A stretch of 25,445 nucleotides of DNA, taken from positions 1-25,445 of IMG/VR virus record IMGVR_UViG_3300013131_000227; one strand, written 5' to 3'. The notes beneath the pieces were generated by a model. That model did not search any database and was not told the origin of the DNA. It was given only the letters and a program-made list of their open reading frames with translations. This document shows positions 1-6,805 of this stretch, piece by piece. Position numbers and translations under genes: made by a program. How positions within the stretch are numbered: position 1 is the first letter of the stretch; every line of letters begins with the position of its first letter. The DNA is from a virus.

Positions 1-122
1 ATACCGATTATATCTTGTCTTGTTTCTAATATTAATGAGTCTCTATTTTTATCGTATTCGATATTATGCCAATAAATTCCGTCAAATTCTAGTAATATAA
101 TACCGTTAGATTTTTTTATATA
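1..122 (-). pseudogene. homing-endonuclease-like fragment (Vsr-like/EDxHD type), cut by window edge
   Basis: Directly after the TAG that ends the UvsX/intein fragment, the same minus-strand frame stays open for 40 codons to the window edge. It reads like the core of a Vsr-like nuclease: IILLEFDGIYWHN followed by DKNRD, giving the D, WH and D positions expected of the EDxHD homing endonucleases associated with fractured genes and split inteins. No ATG lies between the TAG and this core. The other two frames just upstream are closed by stops, so the N-terminal strand and first acidic residue of the fold are not visible. It may be a decayed nuclease, or a nuclease domain once continuous with the intein and now behind a nonsense codon. 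The C-terminal end is outside the window. Confidence 0.55.
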
Positions 123-125
123 CTA
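109..125 (-). repeat. 17-base sequence repeated exactly at 9855-9871
   Basis: On the minus strand this reads TAGTATATAAAAAAATC and includes the TAG stop of the UvsX fragment. The identical 17-mer occurs upstream of the gene at 9140-9847. It contains TATATAA, seen in several other leaders, so it may be a promoter-like element. Composition is mostly A/T, so chance is not excluded. Confidence 0.4.
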
Positions 126-1097
126 AATAGTTAATACTATGTCATCTTTAGCTAAGTTTTTGGCTTTTATCCATGAATTATCATCATGTATGTCACCTCC
201 AATATAAAATCTGTGTTCTTCAGAGCATTTTAGAATACTACCATCTTCAAATTCAACTTCAATTATTTTTTTATTAAATTCAAAAGTATCTTTGACTTCC
301 TTTTTACCACTTAATGTTTCTACAAAATCACCTATTTTTAAATCTTCTATATTAACGTATGACATTGAATCTTTATCTACAAGTACTTTATGACCAGGCG
401 TTAAACATCCTCCTGAACCAACCCAGGCTGCCATAAAATCTGTTGTTTTATATACGTGATTAGAATATACAAATGGTATTTTAACTTCAGCCATTCTTGT
501 CATTAAGATACGGAAAAGAGACTTAATTCTTTTCGCTCTTGTCATATCTTCTTTTTGGTTACCTTCTTCAGCATCAGTTAATTCTTTAATCGTACCTAAG
601 TTACCAATTGAATCTAAGAATACCATTACTTTAGGAATTTCCATTCCATTTCTCTGTGCATCAATAAGTTTACCAGTAAGATTTGTAGTAGAAGTTCTAA
701 AAGACTCAACTGTATTACATGGTTCGTACCATACTCTTGTTGTATCTAAACCAAACTGCTCCATTAATTTTTTATCTACTGCGTTTTCAGAGTCATACCA
801 GTAAATATAGTAACCCATTTTCTGTGCGTTTCTTGCAGCACACAGCATCACGAATGTTTTACCTACACCTGAAGGCCCCATTAATTCAACTGCTCTATTA
901 TTAGGTATACCACCGAAAACATTACCAGTCATTGCTAAGTTTAGTATATAACTACCGATATCAATATATTCTGTAATTTCACTAAATGTACTTACATCCA
1001 TTGTTGAACCAAGAGGTGCAACTTTTGATAGTTCTTGATTTAAATCTTCAAATGTAAAGACTTTTGTTGCCTTTGTTCTTTCAGCTCTTTTACTCAT
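123..1097 (-). CDS. uvsX: UvsX recombinase N-terminal part fused to intein N-terminal half
   Basis: UvsX is the RecA-like recombinase of T4-type phages; it forms filaments on single-stranded DNA for strand exchange and recombination-dependent replication. Residues 1-230 are UvsX: Walker A GPSGVGKT (74-81), Walker B MVFLDS (158-163), and MTRAKRIKSLFR, nearly identical to T4 UvsX. The extein stops at GSGG (227-230), just before the conserved (T/S)GP-Y segment of the DNA-binding loop region. Residue 231 is Cys and begins an intein N-terminal domain (CLTPGHKVLV, block A; CSEEH at 291-295, block B) that ends at residue 324. The stop is TAG. The remaining UvsX, about 120-150 residues, and an intein C-half must lie elsewhere if the protein is functional. 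The gene follows the polymerase C-half by 19 bases. Confidence 0.9.
   Translation of the reverse strand: MSKRAERTKATKVFTFEDLNQELSKVAPLGSTMDVSTFSEITEYIDIGSYILNLAMTGNVFGGIPNNRAVELMGPSGVGKTFVMLCAARNAQKMGYYIYWYDSENAVDKKLMEQFGLDTTRVWYEPCNTVESFRTSTTNLTGKLIDAQRNGMEIPKVMVFLDSIGNLGTIKELTDAEEGNQKEDMTRAKRIKSLFRILMTRMAEVKIPFVYSNHVYKTTDFMAAWVGSGGCLTPGHKVLVDKDSMSYVNIEDLKIGDFVETLSGKKEVKDTFEFNKKIIEVEFEDGSILKCSEEHRFYIGGDIHDDNSWIKAKNLAKDDIVLTI
126..407 (-). other. intein N-terminal splicing domain (94 residues) within UvsX
   Basis: The segment starts with the nucleophilic Cys (residue 231 of the ORF) and has the normal order of N-terminal Hint elements: block A (CLTPGHKVLV), a strand region around YVNIEDLKIGDFVETLSG, and block B (FEDGSILKCSEEHRFYI). 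Block B has CSEEH where the classical form is TxxH; I recall the phage split intein gp41-1 also having CSEEH there. It ends with DDIVLTI, a usual end of split-intein N-halves. No C-terminal splicing motifs (HN followed by Cys/Ser/Thr) follow before the window edge. Length and ending favour a trans-splicing N-half over a truncated cis intein, but the partner is not in view. Confidence 0.85.
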
Positions 1098-1116
1098 TGC
1101 CTTGTTCTTTTTTTAG

Positions 1117-2268
1117 TTAAAATAATGATTTTGCATATAATAAATTTCTATTAAGAGTTTGCATACCCATTGATGCTAGAACTCTATTCAATGGGTCTAT
1201 TACAGTCTTTTCAAATTGTGTTTCATAATCAATTTCAGGAGCAAACTCGTATGGAAATTCACCTGCAGAGTATGCAAATACTTCACATCTTCTATCAGAA
1301 GTATGATATACTTTTAATCTTTCACCGCTTGAAAGTAACTGATATTTATTTTTGTATTGAGAATTATTTAATAGGTAATTATAAAAGCCTGCACTTTTTA
1401 CACCAGGTCCGGCACCTTTAGCTAATTCTAATTGATTCACATCATCTAATACATATTTCTCGTAATTATTCATTCTTAAATTGACACAAATATCTTCAGT
1501 ATTTTCTAATTTAAACTGTGATTTTTTATCTTTTAAGAATTTAACGATATTATCGATTGTCCATGACTCCTTACTAAAAATTATCTTTAAAGCGTCTTGT
1601 AATATTTTACGTGAAGCAGTCGGAGTGGAAGCTTGTACTGTCTCCCAGCCCTTTGTTTTAATCTTCGTTAAGTCTTCGAAATTAATATCAGGGTCAGTCC
1701 ATGCTATATTTTGTATGTATTTCTTTTTAGCTAACCATATTGCATTTCTAGCAATAGATTCCATTTCAAATGAAAGGAAGTTCTCTGTACCGTACTTATC
1801 TGCATACTTCTGTAATACTTTTTCTAAATATACTTTAAGCCTTGTATTATAAAGATTCATAATGAAGTCTTTTTCTGTTCCAGACCAATCACATTTATCT
1901 AATACTTCTTCGAATGAAATATAACAAGAATCTGTATCAATATAAATTACTACAGGTTTTAAAACTTCACCTCTTACTTTTATACCTAGTGCCTCATGCG
2001 CTTCAGTGTCTTTGTGCCAGAATTTATTAAAATATACATTTAACATCTCTTCTGTATACAAAATAGCATTCTGACCTTGTAGTGTAATAGATTCTGCAAT
2101 ATTAATATTGAAGAAATAGAAATGCTCATTACCGAAGGCACCATATATAGAGTTAAGAATTCGCTTAATAGATTGCTCATAATTAAAATATCTGTTTGCT
2201 AAATTTTCATATTCAGCTAACTTTAATTCTAATTCTTCCTTTGTTAGTCCGTCTAATTCTACACTCAT
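1117..2268 (-). CDS. 43: family B DNA polymerase gp43, C-terminal half (palm/thumb)
   Basis: This is the second half of a T4 gp43-type replicative polymerase. It begins in the fingers with a charged helix (about residues 9-30), followed by motif B KRILNSIYG (Lys35, Asn39, Tyr42, Gly43) and motif C YIDTDS (Asp111, Asp113), the metal-binding pair of the palm. The rest matches palm and thumb in length. There is no exonuclease domain and no motif A; those are in the gene at 6806-8218. The two products sum to 853 residues, close to T4 gp43 (898) and RB69 (903). No intein-like sequence is present at the start, so the halves probably associate non-covalently. The C-terminus ends KSLF, as expected of a clamp-binding tail. 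The start follows the clamp gene by 13 bases with an A-rich leader. Confidence 0.9.
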   Translation of the reverse strand: MSVELDGLTKEELELKLAEYENLANRYFNYEQSIKRILNSIYGAFGNEHFYFFNINIAESITLQGQNAILYTEEMLNVYFNKFWHKDTEAHEALGIKVRGEVLKPVVIYIDTDSCYISFEEVLDKCDWSGTEKDFIMNLYNTRLKVYLEKVLQKYADKYGTENFLSFEMESIARNAIWLAKKKYIQNIAWTDPDINFEDLTKIKTKGWETVQASTPTASRKILQDALKIIFSKESWTIDNIVKFLKDKKSQFKLENTEDICVNLRMNNYEKYVLDDVNQLELAKGAGPGVKSAGFYNYLLNNSQYKNKYQLLSSGERLKVYHTSDRRCEVFAYSAGEFPYEFAPEIDYETQFEKTVIDPLNRVLASMGMQTLNRNLLYAKSLF

Positions 2269-2281
2269 TTTTTATATTTTT

Positions 2282-3034
2282 TTAGGCATTAATGCAAGTT
2301 GCAATAGTTAATAAAGTGTTACTGTCAAGTGAACGCCATACAACTTTTTCTTCACATACTGTTACTGTATAACTTTCTTTATCTAATAAGTTTAAGTATT
2401 TTTTATACACAGTAACCTCACCTGACTTAGAATCAGCTTTAGTGTCTTGTACTACAGTATCATATGTACTACCTTTGAAAGTTATTCTAGACTTATTATT
2501 AGATGCAATCTTAAATGTTTCTTGTTCTTTTTCAAGATTAAATAATGAATTCAATTTATCAACATGGAAGGGTTGTACTTCAAATGCAAATATAGAAGAA
2601 TCTGTACTGAATACTCTTTTAATTTGCTCAGAAGTCATATCTTGGAATCCTAGACTAGGGTCAGCACATGGTAAATCAATTGAAAGCTCGTCTGATATTA
2701 ATTTAATATTTGTTGCAACAAGTTCATCACCATAATCTTTAAAAGAAATTTCTGCAGAAACTTGTAGACCAGTAAAGTGTTTAAGAGCTTCACTTGTATG
2801 AGAACCATTTAAGAAAGACATTTTTAAATGTTTTTCTGGGAATTCTGAGATTTCAAATATCTCATCAGTAGGTACGCTTTGTACTTTAACTGCATCTCTT
2901 TCTGGCAAATAACAATTAGATGTTATTGTTTCAGGAGTTATCTTTAAATAGATAAACTTGTCAATTGACAGAAGTTTTTTAATGAACATAGTAAACTCTG
3001 TTACTAATACTCTTTGTACTTTTATATTATTCAT
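2282..3034 (-). CDS. 45: probable DNA sliding clamp (gp45-like)
   Basis: This 250-residue protein has the size and strand-rich character of a T4 gp45 clamp (228 residues). The segment LPCADPSLGF near the middle resembles the interdomain part of gp45 (AADPST), and the C-terminal SYTVTVCEEKVVW followed by alternating strands resembles the last gp45 strands. Family identity is weak by eye. Its position directly before the polymerase C-half and after the ribonucleotide reductase genes supports a replication role, since gp45 tethers polymerase and activates late transcription in T4. Clamp-loader genes are not in the window. An A-rich leader precedes the ATG, and an intrinsic terminator lies 45 bases upstream, so some transcription may start between the terminator and this gene. 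Confidence 0.55.
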   Translation of the reverse strand: MNNIKVQRVLVTEFTMFIKKLLSIDKFIYLKITPETITSNCYLPERDAVKVQSVPTDEIFEISEFPEKHLKMSFLNGSHTSEALKHFTGLQVSAEISFKDYGDELVATNIKLISDELSIDLPCADPSLGFQDMTSEQIKRVFSTDSSIFAFEVQPFHVDKLNSLFNLEKEQETFKIASNNKSRITFKGSTYDTVVQDTKADSKSGEVTVYKKYLNLLDKESYTVTVCEEKVVWRSLDSNTLLTIATCINA

Positions 3035-3078
3035 ATTTTTTTATTTTTATACGTAAAATTATTAAATAGTTTCAACAC

Positions 3079-3103
3079 TAAAAAAGCCGCATTAAGCGGC
3101 TTT
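3079..3103 (-). terminator. intrinsic terminator after the histone-like gene
   Basis: On the minus strand an 8-bp perfect stem (AAAGCCGC/GCGGCTTT) with a 5-base loop is followed by a run of T residues (TTTTTTA). It lies 22 bases after the stop of the histone H1-like gene. This is the clearest Rho-independent terminator in the window and separates nrd/histone transcription from the clamp-polymerase-UvsX genes. Confidence 0.85.
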
Positions 3104-3124
3104 AATTTAAGCTAATAGGTTCTA

Positions 3125-3298
3125 TTAAGCACTTTTCTTTTCAGAAACTTCTTTTCTACCTGCCTTACAAAGGTCAGCGATTTCTTTATACGCTTTTCTT
3201 AATCTTGAACCTGCTGCTTTATTTCCTTTTTCAAAGAATTTTACAGCATCTTCTTGTGCAGCATCATAGATTTCCTGAATTTTTGTCCAATTTTCCAT
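3125..3298 (-). CDS. histone H1-like DNA-binding protein (Hc1 type of Bacteroidetes)
   Basis: The 57-residue product starts MENWTKIQEIYDAAQEDA, continues KFFEKGNKAAGSRLRKAYKE and ends KKSA. This matches small histone H1-like (Hc1 family) proteins common in Bacteroidetes, where the pattern KFYEKGNKAAGTRVRK is characteristic. It is predicted to be a basic helical DNA-binding protein acting on host or phage chromatin. The ATG start is preceded by an A/T-rich leader, and the next gene upstream (nrdA) stops 25 bases before it. A strong terminator follows. Such proteins are best known from the bacterial chromosome, so acquisition from a host is likely. It might compact or protect phage DNA or alter host nucleoid structure; the sequence cannot tell which. 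Confidence 0.85.
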   Translation of the reverse strand: MENWTKIQEIYDAAQEDAVKFFEKGNKAAGSRLRKAYKEIADLCKAGRKEVSEKKSA

Positions 3299-3323
3299 AA
3301 TTTACTTTTTTATTTATTTTTAA

Positions 3324-5117
3324 TTAACCGTCACAGCTTAAGCAATTTTCATCCATTGCTTTAGCAGCTATGTCTCCTCTAAGAACAGATTCTGTTCTCA
3401 TATAATACAGAGTTTTTATACCTTGTTTCCATGCCTCAAGGTGAACTAAGTTAATCCATTTAGGGTCAGCCTGTGCCGGAAAGGCTAAATTTAAAGAAAC
3501 AGACTGGTCGATGTACTGTTGTCTTATACCTGCTTGTTTAACTAATTCAAGTTGATTTATTTCTTTAAATGTTTTAAAAACATCTTTGAAAGGTACAAAT
3601 TCATCTGCAAAACCTTTAAAATCTTCTCTTTTTGTTAATTTACCATCATGGAAGCCCCATTCATCAAGCTCTTGTATGTCTTGAACTGAACCTCCATCTT
3701 CAAGTATTTTATCCCATACGACTTTATTATTAAGCTTCATTGTTGAGAAATATTGTTCTAATACAGGATTTTTTCTAATAAATGTTCCTTTAAGAGACTG
3801 TTCAGTCCATACATTAGCAGGAACAGGTTCAATACCAGCACTATAACCTCCTCCTAATTTAGAATTAGATACAGTAGGTGCAATTGCTCTTAAATGTGTA
3901 TTTCTCATTCCTGTACCAACACACCATAATGGTTCACCATATTCTTCAGCCATGTCTCGGCTAGCTTTTTCACTTTCAACTTGTAGCTTATTGAAAATCT
4001 CTCTTGTTTTGAACTGAGCCTGTAATCCTTCAAATGGTATACCTTTCATTTGTAAATATGTATGCCATCCTAATACACCTAAACCTAAAGCTCTTCCTTT
4101 TTCAGCAGAACGTACAGAGTTCTCAAATCCTCTCATGTATTTAGCTTTACTAATAAATTCTTCTAATACACCGTCTAAGAACCATGTTGCAGTATAAATA
4201 AGGTCAGTGTCTTTCCATTCATCGTATTTAGCTAAATTAAGAGAACTTAAACAACAAACAAATGAATGAGATTCATCAGTATGTAAAACGATTTCAGAAC
4301 ATATATTTGTCATGAAAACCTTTAAACCGTTATTTTTATATGCAGCAGGATTGTTTTTATTAACATTACCTCTGAACATAATATATGGTTCACCTGTTTT
4401 CTTTCTTTTCTTAAGAACTGCAGACCATCTTTTTCTAGCTTCAGCGTCTCCGGATTCAACCTTTCTCATGAATTTATCACTAACAATAACAGACTGGTGT
4501 AAATTTGGACATTGTCTTGAAACATCTCCTTTAGGTTCTCTAATTTCTAACCAATCCCAGAAATCATTATGTTCTATATTAATATTTACAGATGCTGCAC
4601 CTCTTCTTACTGCGCCTTGATTAGTTGCAAGAATAGTAGAATCATACATTTTACAGAATGGTACTACACCGTCTGAAGTACCGTTATTTTTAATCGGTGC
4701 ACCTGCTGGTCTAATTTGATTTATACCGATACCTACTCCTCCCCCGTGTTTTGCTAACAACATCATTTCTAAGTTTTTAGCACCAATATCTGCAATAGAA
4801 TCTGCAACATCAATTCCAAAACATGAAATTGGTAAACCTCTTTCTGTTCCAGTATTTGATAATACCGGGCTAGCTAAATTTAACCAACCTTTCCAGATAT
4901 AATCAAAGAACTTAGAAGCCATTGAAGGTTTATCTAGTCTTTTGGCAACACTTGTGGCAACTCTCCAATACGCATCTTTAGGTGTTTCACCTGCTAATAA
5001 ATATCCTCTAGATATTGTCTTTATATAAACATCCGTTAAAGCCCATTCAGGTAAGTCTACGCCTGCTTCCCATCCAAGTTCATCTAATTCGGCTTGAATT
5101 GTTTTATTTACTTTCAT
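3324..5117 (-). CDS. nrdA: ribonucleoside-diphosphate reductase class I, large subunit
   Basis: NrdA reduces ribonucleotides to deoxyribonucleotides for phage DNA synthesis. Visible active-site elements: Cys99 in LPISCFGI (first redox Cys), Asn271-Cys273-Glu275 in MTNICSEI (catalytic triad), the Cys288/289 region in FVCCLSSLNL (redox partner), Tyr571-Tyr572 in LYYMRT (radical transfer pair) and a C-terminal CLSC pair (592-595) that receives electrons from a thioredoxin or glutaredoxin. At 597 residues it is much shorter than the E. coli and T4 enzymes (about 755-760) because it lacks the N-terminal ATP-cone, so dATP feedback inhibition through that domain is not expected. It lies 14 bases after nrdB, in the same transcription unit. 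Confidence 0.95.
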   Translation of the reverse strand: MKVNKTIQAELDELGWEAGVDLPEWALTDVYIKTISRGYLLAGETPKDAYWRVATSVAKRLDKPSMASKFFDYIWKGWLNLASPVLSNTGTERGLPISCFGIDVADSIADIGAKNLEMMLLAKHGGGVGIGINQIRPAGAPIKNNGTSDGVVPFCKMYDSTILATNQGAVRRGAASVNINIEHNDFWDWLEIREPKGDVSRQCPNLHQSVIVSDKFMRKVESGDAEARKRWSAVLKKRKKTGEPYIMFRGNVNKNNPAAYKNNGLKVFMTNICSEIVLHTDESHSFVCCLSSLNLAKYDEWKDTDLIYTATWFLDGVLEEFISKAKYMRGFENSVRSAEKGRALGLGVLGWHTYLQMKGIPFEGLQAQFKTREIFNKLQVESEKASRDMAEEYGEPLWCVGTGMRNTHLRAIAPTVSNSKLGGGYSAGIEPVPANVWTEQSLKGTFIRKNPVLEQYFSTMKLNNKVVWDKILEDGGSVQDIQELDEWGFHDGKLTKREDFKGFADEFVPFKDVFKTFKEINQLELVKQAGIRQQYIDQSVSLNLAFPAQADPKWINLVHLEAWKQGIKTLYYMRTESVLRGDIAAKAMDENCLSCDG

Positions 5118-5131
5118 CTTTCTTTATTTTA

Positions 5132-6127
5132 TTAAAATATATCTTCCCAATCTTCTTCAACACCTTGTTTAGCATAATCAGTAGGTCTAACACTGAAAAA
5201 ATCGGTATGTGTTACACCTCCAGTCAAATGATAAAACCAGTCTAATTTATCAGCTAACTCTTTAGAATAGTCAAATATTCCTTCATATCCTAATTCGTTT
5301 AATTTTTCATTTGCTCTTCTTTTAATAAATGCTTTAAGTTCATCAGCTTTTAAATTTTCTAAATCACCCATTTCAAACATTTTATCAATAAAGTTAAGCT
5401 CCATTTCTACCATTAATCTTGCAGCTTCTTCTACATCATTTTGTACTTGGTCTTTAAGTTCAGGGTATTCCTCACACATATGTCTAAACAATCTACAACC
5501 CATTTTAGTATGAAGAGATTCGTCTCTAACAGACCATTTCATCTGTTGACCAATTCCTTTAAGTAAGTTTCTTAATTGAAAAGAATATAATACTGCAAAT
5601 GAACTGTATAAACTAACACCTTCTGCAAAAGCACTAAATATTGCTAAGCTTCTAGCAACATCTCTTCTTGCATGAGCAGATTTTCGTAAGTCTTTATGTG
5701 TATATTCATTTTTAGTTTCAGTTAATAACTCAAATTTACTAGCAATAGTAGGCTCATGAAGAAAGGCTTCAAAATCAGTAAGACCTAATGTTTCGTTTAA
5801 ATATGAATATGCTTTAGAGTGTATTGTTTCGAAATAACCAAAAGCTATAGCCATTTCTTTAATTTCATGTTTAGGGAACCACTTAGTAACAGAAGTAGTC
5901 CAATAATCACTTACAGCACATTCTGTTTGTGCAAAACCTAATAATATATTACCTACTAAATTTCTCTCATGTGGTAATAAATTTTCATTCCAGTCCTTTA
6001 CGTCTGAACCCATTGGAATCTCAGTATGTAACCAATGTGCTTGTGATTGAGGCAACCAAGCATTCAGGTCATATTCAGGGTATTCAAATGGTTTGTATGC
6101 AATTCTTTCTTCAAAAAGTCCCGCCAT
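5132..6127 (-). CDS. nrdB: ribonucleoside-diphosphate reductase class I, small subunit
   Basis: NrdB carries the dimetal cofactor and radical used by NrdA. Metal ligands visible: Glu100 and His103 in FETIHSKAYSY, Glu169 in FAEGVSLY, Glu203 and His206 in RDESLH. Tyr107, four residues after His103, fits the radical tyrosine (E. coli Tyr122). Counting back by the E. coli spacing (Asp84 to Glu115, 31 residues), the first ligand position is Glu69 in QTECAVSD, a Glu in place of the usual Asp. Length (331) is normal. The C-terminal tail (EEDWEDIF) would dock on NrdA. The ATG is preceded by AAGGAA, one of the few Shine-Dalgarno-like sequences here. The dUTPase-like gene lies 30 bases upstream. Confidence 0.95.
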   Translation of the reverse strand: MAGLFEERIAYKPFEYPEYDLNAWLPQSQAHWLHTEIPMGSDVKDWNENLLPHERNLVGNILLGFAQTECAVSDYWTTSVTKWFPKHEIKEMAIAFGYFETIHSKAYSYLNETLGLTDFEAFLHEPTIASKFELLTETKNEYTHKDLRKSAHARRDVARSLAIFSAFAEGVSLYSSFAVLYSFQLRNLLKGIGQQMKWSVRDESLHTKMGCRLFRHMCEEYPELKDQVQNDVEEAARLMVEMELNFIDKMFEMGDLENLKADELKAFIKRRANEKLNELGYEGIFDYSKELADKLDWFYHLTGGVTHTDFFSVRPTDYAKQGVEEDWEDIF

Positions 6128-6157
6128 TTCCTTGTTATTTTTTTTGTTTAACGGTTA

Positions 6158-6637
6158 TTAATAACCTCGTTTCTGTCTATCCTTGTTTTCTGCTGCCTTT
6201 GCAAAATAGTAATTAAATACTGTCTTTGAATCTAAACCTATAGATGCTGCAAAGTTAATAAAAAAGTGAAGACCGTCAATCCATTCCATAAATAATTCCT
6301 TTTTATCATTTTCAGAAAGGTCAGAAATCTTCATATTTTCAAATTTCTTGTGGTCTTTTTTCCAGTATTTCCATACTGCATTACCACTACCATCTTTGAT
6401 TCCGCCTAAAGCGTCAATCATTTCATGCAATTCATCTTGTAATGCATGTTTATTAACTAACCAAAAATCTTTAATTTCAGAAATAGTCATATCTTCGAAT
6501 TTAATTCCATATGTCTTTTCTTGCATTTCTTTTTGGTGTTCCATAATTTGACCAAGTGTATCTTCACCTGATTCAATTGAAGATTTATGATAATCTACGA
6601 TTTCTAAATCTTTACATTCATTGTCTATATTTGCCAT
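6158..6637 (-). CDS. all-alpha NTP pyrophosphatase, dimeric dUTPase-like
   Basis: The product (159 residues from the ATG at 6637) has the helical signature of the dimeric dUTPase/MazG-like superfamily: DELHEMIDALGG (acidic Glu69/Glu72), a second acidic helix FMEWIDGLHFF (Glu118, Asp121) and a C-terminal NKDRQKRGY, typical of the nucleotide-binding end of dimeric dUTPases. It would hydrolyse dUTP (or dCTP) to the monophosphate, supplying dTMP precursors and keeping uracil out of DNA. It precedes nrdB and nrdA, forming a nucleotide-metabolism group. An upstream in-frame ATG at 6679 would add 14 hydrophobic residues lying over the leader hairpin; I prefer the internal start because the extension does not resemble the family. 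Confidence 0.72.
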   Translation of the reverse strand: MANIDNECKDLEIVDYHKSSIESGEDTLGQIMEHQKEMQEKTYGIKFEDMTISEIKDFWLVNKHALQDELHEMIDALGGIKDGSGNAVWKYWKKDHKKFENMKISDLSENDKKELFMEWIDGLHFFINFAASIGLDSKTVFNYYFAKAAENKDRQKRGY

Positions 6638-6805
6638 ATTTATTAAAATTAGTGCCTTAAATAATTTGCCGGTAAACATAGCCCGGCTTATATAGTGTGT
6701 TTGCCTTTTACTTGATTTTTGTTCTTAGATTCATTTATATATTAAGAATCTGTAATGTATAGTATATATTTCCACTGAACATAAAACCAGAAAGATTTAC
6801 TTGTT
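6638..6805 (-). promoter_or_regulatory. leader between polymerase N-half and dUTPase gene with promoter-like motifs and hairpins
   Basis: This 168-base stretch holds two TATATAA-type motifs on the minus strand (TATATAAATG around 6732-6741 and TATATAAGCC around 6685-6694). One 6-bp inverted repeat (6727-6732 with 6746-6751) encloses the first motif. A GC-rich 5-bp hairpin (GCCGG/CCGGC, 6668-6672 with 6683-6687) lies just after the second. It is the largest gap in the pol-nrd region and a plausible start of the dUTPase-nrd transcript. Promoter assignment is inference; no clear -35 box is seen. Confidence 0.45.

Noticed and set aside
1-125. TAG recoding (as in some crAss-like phages) as general explanation
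   Set aside because: No other gene in the window contains an in-frame TAG or needs readthrough; a single TAG is not enough to claim recoding.
1117-2268. Split intein at the polymerase break
   Set aside because: Neither the end of the N-half (ending LKTM) nor the start of the C-half shows intein blocks; both look like ordinary fingers helices.
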